Made by a program: the position numbers and the translations under genes
Shown here: positions 11,485-23,001 of the stretch, piece by piece
Position numbering within the stretch: position 1 is the first letter of the stretch
Layout of the letters: every line of letters starts with the position of its first letter
DNA from: Strigamia acuminata
Taxonomy: Eukaryota > Arthropoda > Chilopoda > Geophilomorpha > Linotaeniidae
DNA: 64,000 bases
Reading direction: 5' to 3'
Assembly (NCBI GenBank): GCA_949358305.1
Contig: OX442318.1
Location: 13,126,517 to 13,190,516, forward strand
Notes under the pieces: model-generated
What the model was told of the DNA's origin: nothing
What the model saw: the letters and a program-made list of their open reading frames with translations, nothing else
Database searches by the model: none

Positions 11485-13263
11485 TTGGAAAGTACACAAG
11501 CACATTATATTTGGAAAAGGATAAAAATCACTGCACAGAATTAAAATTTTCTCTATCACAAACATTTTTCATAATTGGGCGTGTTTTATTGAATTAAATG
11601 CATTAAAATAATATTGTCCGCACGACTGTGTTATTAAAGTACCGGGTAATTGAAATATATCCACACTCTTGTAATAATTATAGACCTTATCATATCGGAG
11701 CACAAAGTAGCTTTATGTCACACGTGATGTGAATTATCTAAAACCAGGCACCTCCTACAAAATCTTAGTGAGTGTTCGTATACTGTATAAGCTGAACTTG
11801 CAGGCCGGTTCCTACCGATTGTTGATAGTGTGTAAAACACACAGGCGCCACAGGTCAGGAGGCGCCACCCCAGGTGCCATTTTTTTTCCTAAAGATGCAT
11901 TTTATGGTCTGAAAATGCATTTTCTGGTACAAGAATGCATCTTCAGGTTCAAAAATGCATTTATGATCCAAAATTATTTTTCACAAATTTGCTTACTTTT
12001 TTTGCCCAAAAAAACATGGACCCACTATACCCTAGGAACGGACCTATAAACTTGTAATTCTTAAAATGATTATTTTTTTAAATTATGACAAGGGGCAAGA
12101 GGCACCTAATTTTTTTAACCCAGGCCGCTGAAAAGTGTTAAGTCGGCGCTGAAAAGTGTTAAGTCGGCCCTGAAAATATGCCAAACACAAACAGCAGCGT
12201 TTCTCACCAGTTCAACTTATAAAAATGTTGACATGTTATTTCAAATAATTTCTCGTAATCAAAATTAGGTCAAGATCACATCAAACATGCAAAAAACAAA
12301 ATGGCGACCGATGTAAGGGTTGACCCACAGATCTGTGGGTTTACCGGTATTTAAAAATAATCCACCGTGTGTTGTAATTTAAATCGTACAAATAAAAATC
12401 ACTCAAGTTATTTAATTACCAATTAGAATTTCTAATACAACTTATAAAAATGTTGCCATGTAATTTCAAAAAAGTTGTTGTAATCAAAATTTAGTTCAAG
12501 TTCAGGACATTAAACATGCAAAAAACCAAAATAGCGATCGATGTAAGAGTTTAATTTAAAATATTTCACTGTGTATTGTAACTTAAATCGTACGAATAAA
12601 AATCACTCAAGTTATTTACTTACCAAGTACAACTTCTATTTCTCTTTCGTTTCCATTTCTGCGCAGACTTGTTTGTTCAGTCCGGTTGAATCATTTTTCA
12701 CACAAAATACACATCGTCACGATCACGATTCGTAATTGCGTCGGTGATTCCATTCAAGACAGTATATTCAAATTTGAAATCAAAATTGGTAGACATGAAG
12801 AGAGTAGCAACTGAAGTAGAGAGATCGGTGTACAAACGGCAAGAATCGCCATCTTTGTGATAGTTTGAGAATGTATGACGTAACAATCGATGCAAACGAC
12901 AAGAAACGTCATCTTTTGTGAATGTTACCTAATTGTTTGAGAAAATATGACACGAAAATTGATGCAAACGACTAGCGGACGTCATCATAATTTCCTAATT
13001 TTAAGCGAACATACATACAAATTTTATACAAATTTTATTCCCTGGGATAATTTTATAATTACTCTAAATATAATCAGCTTACCAATGAATTCTTTATATT
13101 TAAATAAAAATTAAAAAAAAAAAGGCCTCTCTACAGCTTCACTTCAAAAATTATTTTTATTTTATTACAGAAACAACAAAATTCTTTTTTAAAAAATTCA
13201 AAATACATCAATAAAATTTTTACATTAAAATAAAATCATCTAAAAAATTACTGCTTCCAATTT
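11485..13263. other. Unit 1 spacer between channel and PAIP1-like genes
   Basis: Holds a short imperfect tandem repeat at about 11885-11965, in which TGCATTT alternates with GGTCTGAAAA or GGTTCAAAAA. It also holds an internal tandem pair around GCTGAAAAGTGTTAAGTCGG (12128-12170). About 12180-13260 recurs in unit 2 (28260-29180) and unit 3 (33540-34690). A minus-strand ORF at 12698-12895 is open in unit 3 as well but its differences look unconstrained, so I do not call a gene. Confidence 0.6.
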
Positions 13264-14082
13264 TCAATTCTTAGCCTTTTCTTTCACAATTCCACGTCCC
13301 CAGTTACATTTCTGCAGTTCGATGACCCCTAATAAAACTTCCCTGCGCTGCGCACTGATATCTCTGCTCGCATCGCTCAACAAATCCTTCAATCTCTTCA
13401 TCTCGGTCTCGAAAAAATTATCCGCCGAATTAGATAATAAATCCGTCATAATTGCTCCGATCCGTTTCATAACATCCCCAGCACATTTCAAGTTGTCATC
13501 GTTCGGTGATTGAAGTAACAAAACGAGGAAATAACACACGGATTTGCCGAAAATCATCGTTAGCCTCGCAGCGCCGTTCGACCTGACCAAAAGTTCGGCG
13601 AAGAAGTAAACTTGTCCGTGAAACATGGCCGCATCCGTCCGCAACGTCGTTCCGCTGTTCGCGACGTATCCTCGGCATTTCGTCAGCATCAATTGTAGAA
13701 AAATATTGTTGTTCGCGTCGCGGATGTTTTGCGACAAATAGAAACACAAATTGGCGCTGCAGCGCCTCAAATTCGGCTCCCGGAAGGAATGGCTGAAAAT
13801 GACGGAAATTGCGGCCGTGAGCGTCGCTTCGTCGTATTTAAAGTCGATTAGTTTGTCCACACACACTGATTTGAGTTCATTGAATCGCGACGGTTTTAAT
13901 GCTAGGCTTTTCATATTGTTGCTCAATTCCAGTAGTAATTTATGCTCGGGACGAACCGTGTGGACTATTGATGCTCTATGGTTTGCTGTCGTACGTATTA
14001 AAACGGGGCGTGGATTTCGCTTGTCGAGGTCCATTGCGATCTTCCATAGCGAGTCGGTAGAAAGGATGTCGTTTGCTGCCAT
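13264..14082 (-). CDS. PAIP1-like MIF4G-domain protein, copy A
   Basis: Single uninterrupted frame of 272 residues. Most of the protein (about residues 50-262) is an all-helical MIF4G domain of the PAIP1/CTIF type. Diagnostic stretches are MFHGQVYFFAELL (about 160), SPNDDNLKCAGDVMK (about 200) and the C-terminal IELQKCNWGRG (about 255-265), which matches the conserved end of PAIP1 MIF4G domains. Known relatives bind eIF4A and poly(A)-binding protein to stimulate translation. I see no PABP-binding PAM motif here, so a stand-alone MIF4G role is inferred only. The lack of introns beside a gene with 10 introns suggests an old retrocopy. It faces the channel gene tail to tail. Confidence 0.75.
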   Translation of the reverse strand: MAANDILSTDSLWKIAMDLDKRNPRPVLIRTTANHRASIVHTVRPEHKLLLELSNNMKSLALKPSRFNELKSVCVDKLIDFKYDEATLTAAISVIFSHSFREPNLRRCSANLCFYLSQNIRDANNNIFLQLMLTKCRGYVANSGTTLRTDAAMFHGQVYFFAELLVRSNGAARLTMIFGKSVCYFLVLLLQSPNDDNLKCAGDVMKRIGAIMTDLLSNSADNFFETEMKRLKDLLSDASRDISAQRREVLLGVIELQKCNWGRGIVKEKAKN

Positions 14083-14984
14083 TTTTTAAATAAAATCTGC
14101 GTTGATTTGGGGATGTGTGGGCTAGTGGGTGGTGGAAGCAGTAATGAGGAAAGGTGTTGGTGATTAATTGGGATTTTTTGGGCTTTTGTTTCTGATTGGT
14201 TTTTAGTAATCATGTGGTGCATGAATAAGTTGTTTACAGGTAAAAATTTGCATAAATTGTCGACTGATACAGTATAGAAAAAATATTTTTAAAAAATTAA
14301 AAAATTGTTTTTTAAAACATTTTTAAAAAATTTAAAAAATTATTTTTTAAGACATTTTTAAAAAATTAAAAAATTATTTTTTAAGACATTTTGAAAAAAT
14401 TAAAAATTTGTTTTTTTTAGAAGTTTTTGAATATAATTTTTTTTTTTACTCAAAAAATAAGAAAGTAGTGTTACAACACACAGTAAAGAATTCTGTGTGT
14501 TGTAACTGTTTGTAACAATGTGAGAGAGAGGTGTAAATTTCCAAGCAGAAAAAAGACTCACGTTGATGTCCAACAAATCCGGGATCGAATTCTGGTCTAT
14601 TTTGTCAAGTTCAGTTCATATTTAGTCGAAATCAGTCCAAAATTACTCAGCAAAAAATGCCACGTCTTAACTGAATGCACTTTTATTTTGCACAGAAAAG
14701 AAACTGGGGTTTTACTATATTTAATTAGTTCCAAGAAAAAGGGGTCAAAATTCAAGGAGTCGAGAAAAAAGGGGTCACTCTAGTGACCAAATGACAACCT
14801 TGAATTATGTAGTTTGCCAACATTATAACAGTTAAAACCAATAAAAACAATCACACATAAATTGCAAAAATTAACAATTTGAAATTTCACAAGAGGCGCA
14901 TTTAAATAAAGAAAGTATTGACTGTTTAGATAATATCAACAATAATTTATTTAAAAAAAATTTAAACAATTGGGGATTACACAT
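14083..14984. other. Unit 1 right flank, shared with units 2 and 3
   Basis: The 5' flank of PAIP1-like copy A, including GGGCTAGTGGGTGGTGGAAG, is repeated at 30150-30330 and 36238-36430. The poly-A/T-rich stretch (14280-14470) and the segment at 14510-14860, with GAGAGAGAGGTGTAAATTTC, recur at 36430-36895. No gene is seen. The shared flank right upstream of the start codon may hold the promoter. Confidence 0.6.
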
Positions 14985-15745
14985 TCCTGTGGTCTCCTTG
15001 GGGAGGAGAGCAGAGTCAGCAGAGAGCACCTCTGCCCTTGCTGGCTCCAGGACCTTCCTTGACACACAACTGTCTCTGTTGAAACCTGGTGCTCATTCTC
15101 TCTCTCTCTTCACCACACTTATACTCGAGTTGCACTCAAGAAGGCACCTCACAATCTCTACACCCATTGGTCGAGCCAGTTTACTGGTGTAGTGATCCAC
15201 AAAAGTAGACCCAATCACATCGATTACAATGTCTGTACATTGTCAAGGCTAAACAAAGATGTCTGCCCACAAGTTGAAGCAAGGTCTGTTGCCTTTCAAA
15301 AGTTGTTTACGTTCCAGACTGAAGTAACCAATAAATAATTCAAAAATTCATTTTTTTCCAGACGATGTAAGCAATAAACACAACAAACATGAGTTTGACA
15401 TTTTTTAATGTGTGAAACTTCATTTTAATAATGGAAATGACATTTTTTATTAAATAAAATCAAAATAACATATAAGCTAAATTAGTCATAGTAATCACAA
15501 CAATAAATAAAAAACAAAACTACTTCTCCTAGTAGGAGTATACAGTCTGGAGTTAGTAGTAAACTGGCTCGACCAATGGGAGTACACATTGTGAGGTGCC
15601 TTCTTGAGTGCAACTCGAGTATAGCTCTCACCTTCCGTCTACTCAGGTCAGTCTATCCTGCAAGGGGGGATGACTTTAGGACCGTTGGGCAGTGTGTGGA
15701 GTGACATTGTTCACCATGGGTAGCCGAGTGGTCAAAACTTAGTCT
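14985..15745. repeat. Dispersed repeat family R2, copy c, with inverted 65-bp arms
   Basis: The left part (14985-15190) has the CTCTCTCTCTTCACCACA block, and the right part (15625-15740) has GGGGGATGACTTTAGGACC and a GTGGAGTGACAT stretch like copies a and b. Between them, 15122-15188 and 15557-15623 are near-perfect inverted copies of each other; one strand of the arm reads CTCGAGTTGCACTCAAGAAG. They flank 365 bp of AT-rich DNA. One reading is an element inserted into R2, another is two R2 copies joined head to head. Confidence 0.6.
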
Positions 15746-16170
15746 GATTTTCAATCCTTTAAATGTTAAATCATTTCATCTACCTGTAGACATTTCATGG
15801 TCGCTGAGTAGAAGATCCACGTAGCAGCTCAACGACGATTCCTTAGATATTCCCTAAAAAATATTAAGTAAAATCCCAGATTGCCGCACTTGGGCGTTCG
15901 TACGGGAAGATTTGATTGCTTTAACTTGAATTTTATCGTTTTCTTTGTTCCCTTTGTTCACCTTCCAAAATGGCTACTCCATCTCAAATTGGAAAGCGAC
16001 CAAGAGCGACCATTCGTATATCGAAACAAACTCAACTAACTCATTCCTTAGCGTACAAAACCTTTATAAAATTTTAGAAGAAATTGAATAAATAAATAAA
16101 TAAAATATCAATATAGTCTTTTATTAAAAAAAAGCATTTTTATTACAAGTGTGATTTCTTCTTTTTGTAA
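15746..16170. other. Intergenic, nothing recognised
   Basis: AT-rich sequence with a short AAATAAATA microsatellite near 16085. No ORF, repeat copy or RNA gene could be supported. Confidence 0.4.
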
Positions 16171-16175
16171 ATCAT

Positions 16176-16600
16176 CAACGGACGACCACATTTAAAATGA
16201 CCACTTTTTTCTGGCACTGTGAATTGCCGCCTTGGACAGCTGTCACTACACTCATGTCATGGACACAAGCAAATTACTATTTTTACTGGAGAATTATTAT
16301 AATTATTATTCTGCCTGGACAGTTATTATATTGTTGTTTTATTATAAGGAGAAAACATGAACCAGTGACAGAAAAGCTGTATGTCTTTACATGTAATTAT
16401 ACACATGGTGTTGTTTGTACAAAAGCAAATTACTGGTTTGCGGTGTTGAGTTTATCAAAACAAGAAGAACATCTGAAGCAGCATGTCAATCGATCCATTT
16501 GACTGTTTAAGAGAAATCCAAACTAAGAGTTCGTGTTATTTTTAAAATAATATAATAACAAAATTCAAGTTTGGGGTTAACTTCTTTACATATTTCAATG
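16176..16600 (+). repeat. Duplicated block X, copy at 16 kb
   Basis: Matches 49852-50290 at high identity; shared words include GGACGACCACATTTAAAATG and TTATATTGTTGTTTTAT. A 101-codon ORF lies here (16197-16502), but the 49.9-kb copy has a stop after nine codons, so it is probably not a gene. Confidence 0.75.
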
Positions 16601-16754
16601 CTGTCCCGGTGTTCTGACGCTACATTCAAACTGCGCATCCTGTACTGGCAAATGTCAATCTACCCTTACTGCACATAAAATTATATACAGATCAGGTGGT
16701 CGATTTTAGTAGTCTGTGAGAGAGGCCTCAGCCAACTTTACATTTTTATTCAAA

Positions 16755-17605
16755 TACTTCAAAACCATAGACTGTAAGAAAATTCAATTCTTTAAATGTC
16801 AACAAACAATTTGTAATTTTTTGGAAAAATTTCTGTTCAATGCATTTTTATTTAACTTTAGTTCGAAAAGAGAAGAAAAGTGTTGACATCAAAAAAATCA
16901 ATCAAAATATCAACCACATGTTTGTAGAAAAACAAGACCTATTCTGGGAAAACATTATAATGGTTGGTGTTCTGACATTGAACTTATAATTATGATCATC
17001 AAGATTTCCATATTGTCACGCGTCTTTCTTTTTGTGATGATTTATTCAAACTGTCATTGATTTTCTCAGACTCTTCTACCATAGACAACATCAACACACC
17101 TGTTTCCCAGTGCAGTGTGAATACAAACGAAACGAGTGCGACTAAGCTTAGTTCCACGAAACACACCTTCGAAACTGTGAGCAAGGTGAGCCAACCAAAA
17201 AACTTCACTTTTTAAAAGTTATATCACATTAACCCTCCCTGCCCTTAAAGTTATTTGCGTCTTCTGCCTTCGTTAGTGCAAAGGGTGGATATACAATTTA
17301 AGACCTGGGTGTGTTGTTCATTCATCACATTTTTTTCCACAATGCATTTAACATTAAAGGATACCAAGAATTTTTCAGTGGCCTGTGGCGTGAATTTTTT
17401 TTTCATTTCACTAGCCGGGGCCTAGGTTCACTCCCAGTGGCTGTACAGACAAAAATAGCTCGATGACTGCGTGCATAGCCGTTGCAACCAGTTGTGCAAC
17501 TTTTGCACTGCACAAGGGCGGGACACAGATGGGCACCTTCCGTTCGCCACAGTAATCTCAAATGGTTACGCTGCATGTTGAAATTTGCGATGGAGAAACT
17601 ACTAC
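16755..17605 (+). repeat. Duplicated block Y, copy at 17 kb
   Basis: Matches 48280-49095; shared words include AAAACCATAGACTGTAAG, CAACCACATGTTTGTAGA and GAGCAAGGTGAGCCAACCA. A 50-codon open stretch with SQCSVNTNETSAT-type sequence (about 17070-17215, plus strand) is open in both copies and ends with KNF plus stop. It could be a small exon, but no splice partner was found. Confidence 0.75.
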
Positions 17606-18293
17606 CCTCATCCATGTGTATTAGGCCGCTTGTATTTTTTTATGTTAAAAAAAATAAAATCCTAAAATTCGAATCCTAAAAAATATTTCGAATCAAATAA
17701 ATAAATACAACTTATAGAACAAACATTGGGCTTTATTTTTTTTAAAAAAATGAAATTTAAACTTAAATGGGCCAAAAGTTATGACCATTTGAATTGGCGC
17801 TACTTGGCACAAGTGTATTTGTCCACCACGCTAATTGCGTCAAGTGAGTTGGGCCGGCAGAAAAAGCTTAGCAACAACATTTCAATACTTTGCAATAAAT
17901 TCTGTTTGTTAATGAGCTTATTGTGATGGCCAATTGGCCTGTCCATACTGTCAGCAGTTGGTCTTAAGTGAAATTGCAGCAATGCAACCCAGCAATGGTA
18001 ATAAATGCATGGTTGTGACAATGGCCCTAGGACACCAGATTAGAAAAGGCCATAACCAACATTCACAGAACGTGAGGTGCTTTGTGATTCTCCCCTGACT
18101 ACATGGCATCAATCCGCCACTCGCATGTTTTTTTAGAAAAGTTCTCATGTAAACTGTCCAGTTTTGTCCACTCACTTAGGTGTGAGTGATAAGGACGTCC
18201 AGTCACACTATATCAAACTTTTATTATGTTGTTGCTATTTGTTAATAAATAGTTACTTTACATTAACTAGGCCTAACAGAAATAGTCTTTGCA
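17606..18293. other. Upstream region of channel gene 2
   Basis: No ORF with recognisable similarity and no repeat copy was found. Unlike genes 1 and 4, this flank has no ATGTTATGCCGT-type extension before the start codon, so unit 2 is the most diverged of the four. Confidence 0.4.
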
Positions 18294-18418
18294 ATGGATG
18301 AGCATGAACCATATCGACCAGTTGGCCGCATTCAACAACTCCGAAAAAGAAAACTTCAACGCCTTGTGGGAACCGTTACGACAGATCAGATCGAGATACC
18401 ACAATTTGTTAAAACTTT

Positions 18419-18618
18419 NNNNNNNNNNNNNNNNNNNNNNNNNNNNNNNNNNNNNNNNNNNNNNNNNNNNNNNNNNNNNNNNNNNNNNNNNNNNNNNNNN
18501 NNNNNNNNNNNNNNNNNNNNNNNNNNNNNNNNNNNNNNNNNNNNNNNNNNNNNNNNNNNNNNNNNNNNNNNNNNNNNNNNNNNNNNNNNNNNNNNNNNNN
18601 NNNNNNNNNNNNNNNNNN
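18419..18618. other. Assembly gap of 200 N, probably artificial
   Basis: The seven bases AAACTTT occur on both sides of the gap. Merging them gives a first exon of 474 nt, exactly the length in copy 1, and an ungapped protein match (PQFVKT-LTNISKKK against PQFIKSVKNISKKN in copy 4). The true gap is therefore likely zero. Confidence 0.85.
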
Positions 18619-19611
18619 AAACTTTAACAAATATTTCAAAAAAGAAAAAAAATATGGCTATTCTATTTTTCTCATTACTCATTCTAAATTTGTCCGTGTG
18701 CATTTACCAATCTATAGATCGAATATTGTATTTTATGAATGAACCAACAACAGTTGACGCACACTTAATTGAAACGACACATGGTCCTTATCCATATGTT
18801 TATGTCACTCCAATAACAACGTCGGAATATTACGATTACGCTAAAAAAAAGAAAACAAAGAACCTTCAATGTGATACTGCATGGTACCTTGCAGACAAGA
18901 CGAAGCCTGACCTTCTTGATACTTTCAAATATATGGATATTCATAGCTACATAACTGAAGCTTACTTCTCAAAGGCAAACCTCGTCTCTTTCTCGTGTTT
19001 TATGTATAATAAATAAGCACACCTTTTGTAGGGAAAATCACGTTATAATCTTACAGTTGAAAATTACGATTCCACTATGATGCCTACCGTTCAAGTTTCA
19101 AGTTGTGAGTCCACAAACTGACAAAAATTATACTCCGTGTCAAATTTTTATTTCTAACATTACCTTTGCTTAGCTTTGCAACTTCCATATGGAGACAATA
19201 ATTACAAGATGGTGATCAACTTAAAATTTGACAAATCTTGTAACCATTACTACGTAAGATTTATGTTGTTCTAAAAAAAAAATGTGTTACTGTAAGTGAA
19301 ATGAGCACTAGTCAGAGTAGCATATAGTAGGAAAAGATTAGCTATAATGAAATTTAGTTGCAAAAGCCACCAGTAAAAAGATATTTTTGGGGCCCATGTG
19401 CCCAATGTTGTTTTTGGTGAGAGCAGACTGGCTAGAAATAGAAATCTTTACACTTATATTGATGTTGGCACAAAAGAACGACGATCATAATAGCAATTCA
19501 GGGAGTGCTTTTTTGCATGTTTGCCACTTTCAAAAATAATAACACACATGACCTGACTTAATCTGACTTAACCTGGCCTAACCTTACCCATACTTAATTT
19601 CAGCACAGAAA

Positions 19612-20585
19612 TAGTGTGTTTGCGGTTGCCAATTGTTCCTTATAATTATGAGTTACAAGCTCATAATTATAAAAATGGACTTATAACATAACATAACTCC
19701 TCAACTTTTATACTATTTTGTAAAATAAGGGAGCCAATCAGATCGCTTAACACTATTTGAAGCTCCTGCCACTATTGCAAACTCCTCCCACTATTGCAAA
19801 TGGCGCTGGTGGTGCTGAGGAAATTACAAATGGCAGCATGACCAGTTTCAACATTCAGTCTCAATCACAATAGAGAGTTTGCAGGATGCATTTTTCCCTT
19901 ATCACTACACTATTTCAGCCAACTACTGACAGTTAGTAATTTTGGGCCTAAAAATTTTAATTTGGGGCCGTAAGTGTGCAAATTTCTGCATAAAATTCCA
20001 TTATTATGCCTATAAAGTATGGCTTTGGGCCTAAAATTCAATTTTGGGCCTCACTTCTCATTCAATCTACGTACCTATGACTGTTGTGTTTGATCGGGAC
20101 AACAAAATAATCGCCATTCGCAATGGGCGGAGCTAACAATTTAGTGTTCTCAATTCTGATTGGCTGCGCTATATTTTAATTTAATGTTGAAAACGATACA
20201 CTAAAGATTTTTCCCTTACGATATGGCACTAAAATAGTTTAACGTGGCACAAAGTAAGGGAAAAATGCATCCCGCAAACTCTCTAATTTCTTTCTGCCAT
20301 CGAAGGATAGAAACAACTACAATCATTCCAGGTAAGAAAATAAATAAACTGGAAGACAATTTTATGTCTGAAAAATGTCAAATTAGTAAAACTACAGATC
20401 ATTTTGGTTTGATGATGTAATGTGACTTGTGGTGGTCACTTGGTGTGATCACATGGTATTTATAAGTATAATTCAAATGGAGTAAAATATATTTGTTGTA
20501 CCGCAAGTGCCTATTTCAACAAGGAATTATAATTGAGCTTGTAACTCATAATTATAAGGAACAATTGGCAACCGCAAACACACTA
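19612..20585. mobile_element. TIR element with TA target duplication (intron 3 of copy 2)
   Basis: The ends GTGTGTTTGCGGTTGCCAAT and their inverse (20526-20583) extend over about 60 bp, including GTTCCTTATAATTATGAG. They are flanked by TA (19612-19613 and 20584-20585). There is no transposase. A second TIR element lies inside it. Confidence 0.8.
19871..20285. mobile_element. Nested MITE inside the 19612-20585 element
   Basis: The ends GAGAGTTTGCAGGATGCATT and the inverse AATGCATCCCGCAAACTCTC are flanked by TA on both sides, and the inverted match continues through TTTCCCTTA. It is 415 bp long with no coding capacity. It must be younger than its host element. Confidence 0.8.
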
Positions 20586-20753
20586 ATAACCATACGCTAT
20601 TTCCATACGCTATTTCCATACGTGGCTATTATAGGACATTTGTCACTATACTCAAACCCAACAAAATGCTGTTCTAACCTCTATTGGTTGAGCCATCTCA
20701 TTTCTATAGAGGCACAAAAAAGTAGCCCATAACACCAGAATTGTAATCTTAAA

Positions 20754-21083
20754 GGGCCGTCTATAAATTACGTAACGCTCCAAGGGGGGGGGGGGGCGAA
20801 GGGGGTTTCAAATTTTGTTACGGATTATTAGTAAGGGAGAAGGGGGGGGGGGGTTCTCAATAATGTTACAGTCCATGAAAAAAAATTTTAAATGTTGAAA
20901 AATTGAAAATATACGCGTTTTTGAGATTAACTTTTGAAAATTTTTGGGGGGGGGGGGGTAATTTCAGTTTTATTACGTAATTAGGGGGGTGCGGGTTTGG
21001 GAATTTGTTACGGCCATGTTACGGAAGGGGGGGAGGGGGTCTAAAAAGGCCAAAATTTGCGTTACGTAATTTATGGACGCCCC
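20754..21083. mobile_element. Poly-G-rich MITE, copy 1
   Basis: The terminal GGGCCGTCTATAAATTACGT and the inverse ACGTAATTTATGGACGCCCC form TIRs around runs of 9-14 G. A second copy lies at 49367-49671 with the same internal order. Elements with these ends are widespread in arthropod genomes as far as I recall. No transposase is present. Confidence 0.75.
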
Positions 21084-21239
21084 TAACTAGGCAAAACCAA
21101 CAAACTATGCTAACATATTGTTTGATTGTTTGAGAAAAAAGCTTATTTAGCAAATAAAATAAACATTTTATTATCAAATAAATAAAATTCATCATTCAAA
21201 TCACTTTTTACACTAAAATACATTGAAAATAAACAAAAT

Positions 21240-21650
21240 TACTTTTTCGCGTAGTAGAGCACAGTCCCCAGTTAGGCGTAAACCGGCTTAGCCAATAGCA
21301 GTTAGGACAACATTGTGATGGTTTTGAGTATATTATTTGGAGTGAACAGCACTAAAACTCAACACATCTCGATGGATGATGACCCAACACCTTAGGTCAA
21401 TGCAGCTACATCCTGCTTTTTCTTCTTAACTTATGCTGTTGTGACTGTCTGGCCACCCACGGTAACTCATGTCACTCCACACACTTCTCACTGGCCCTGA
21501 GGTCATCCCTCCTTGCGAGTTAGACTGACCCAGGATAGGGAAGGAAGGTGCTGAGTGGTGTGGTGCGAGGAGCAGAGAGAGAGTTTAGACAGCACAGAGA
21601 GAATACCTAGAGAAGACTGCTCGTCACACTGTGATTATTATACCATGAAA
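21240..21650 (-). repeat. Dispersed repeat family R2, copy d, inverted
   Basis: Reverse-strand copy: GTCACTCCACACAC, GGTCATCCCTCC and GTGGTGTGGTGCGAGGAGC are complements of the R2 landmarks in copies a-c. It lies just upstream of exon 4 of channel gene 2. Confidence 0.65.
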
Positions 21651-21834
21651 AAGTACTTGTATTTGTTCTTTACTGCTTCAGGGATTAATTGATCCATCAC
21701 CAATTAAATATCATGTTCATTTCGACAACTATTTCTACATGGCAACAGAGAAAAGTTGTGTTACAAAAATCAACAAAAAACTTCGGAGCTACAAGTACAA
21801 GACTAAGCATATTGTTACTACTCATTTCCAAACA

Positions 21835-23001
21835 GTAAGAGCACTATTCTCTGTTTCATAAAACTTGTGCCAAATTCCATTGGCTATTGACCTATCCACA
21901 ACCATTGAATCATAAGCTTAGATACAAATGAACAATAGAATAGTAGTTCTAAAAACACAACTATCTGTTACAAGAGGACGATGATTGACAAAAACTAGTT
22001 AATGGCTATTTTCAGAACATAACTTAACCGGTTAGTCCGATCCGATTACAGTTTCGAACAGTTTCAATCTCACTTTCTGATCAAGTTTCCAACTCTGTTC
22101 CAGCCACTTAAAATGTATTTATAATTAAATTTAATATACTGTATATTGAATATTAATTTTAATTTAATAATGCATTAATAATGCATTTAATAATGCATTC
22201 TACAGATATTTTAGTGAGTATTTGACAGTTATTTTGAAAATGAGTTTTTCCTTTTGAAGGATCACATGATCAAGCAATATGTATTTTTGAGCTTGCGATG
22301 TGTCCAACCAATGGAAGCTTGTCACAAGTTTTCTGAAAAAGAGTTATAAAAAAATATATTTTTAAACTAAAACTTCTTTTGGCCCATATTAATACCATAT
22401 TAACCTGCGTATAGCCGCATGCCATTGGGCATGGGTTTATCATGTTTTTCAAACCTCTCTCAAAAAGTCCATACCAGGTCTATGCCGGTCGCCGGTCGGT
22501 ATAAGTGGAACAGCTGTTTTTTTGTTTTTTGTTTTTTTTAAAGAGCCCAGATGAATAATTTATGTTAAAATTTGGGCCTGAAATTAAAATTTTCTTAATT
22601 TTCCGAAGATTACTACAAATTTTTTGTAAAAATTTATAGACATTTAGGTCAATTTCCAACATCTTGGACATCTAAATACGCGCTTTAAGCATGTTTTGGC
22701 TCAAAATAAAAATAAATTTCATACTCACTTACGTCGGCGGGACGTCAGAAATGGGGTTTATTGGCATGCGGGTAAAACTCGCGCTATACCGGCATACGAC
22801 TATAAGCGGGGGAATAAGGTAGCTTTTTCGAATTGAGGAAGTTACAGTAATACATGTACATGTATGCAAATAATAAAATTATTGCAGGAGAAATTAGTTA
22901 AGATTTCAGATAAAGATCTCTGGAAGTTTCACTTCTGTTGTGTGCTCTTAACTTTATTTTGTTTTTTATTGGTAATTGGTTATTTCTAACTTCTGTTTCA
23001 G
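21835..23001. other. Intron 4 of channel gene 2
   Basis: About 1.2 kb, AT-rich. ATATTGAATATTAATTTTAA and AATAATGCATT repeats lie near 22140-22200. Segments around 22470-22500 (CCGGTCGCCGGTCGGTATAA) and 22780-22805 (CGCTATACCGGCATACGACT) look like decayed inverted ends of a 340-bp element, but I could not place a target duplication. Confidence 0.35.

Noticed and set aside
12698-12895. Small minus-strand ORF downstream of PAIP1-like copy A, also open at 34109-34324
   Set aside because: The two copies are recent DNA duplicates and their differences are mostly amino-acid changing. Unit 2 lacks the ORF, so there is no sign of constraint.
16197-16502. 101-codon ORF in block X as a gene
   Set aside because: The duplicate at about 49.87 kb has a stop after nine codons, and the ORF has no recognisable domain.
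22470-22810. Possible TIR element with GCCGG-containing ends
   Set aside because: The inverted match is weak and no target duplication could be placed; left as an unassigned intron sequence.
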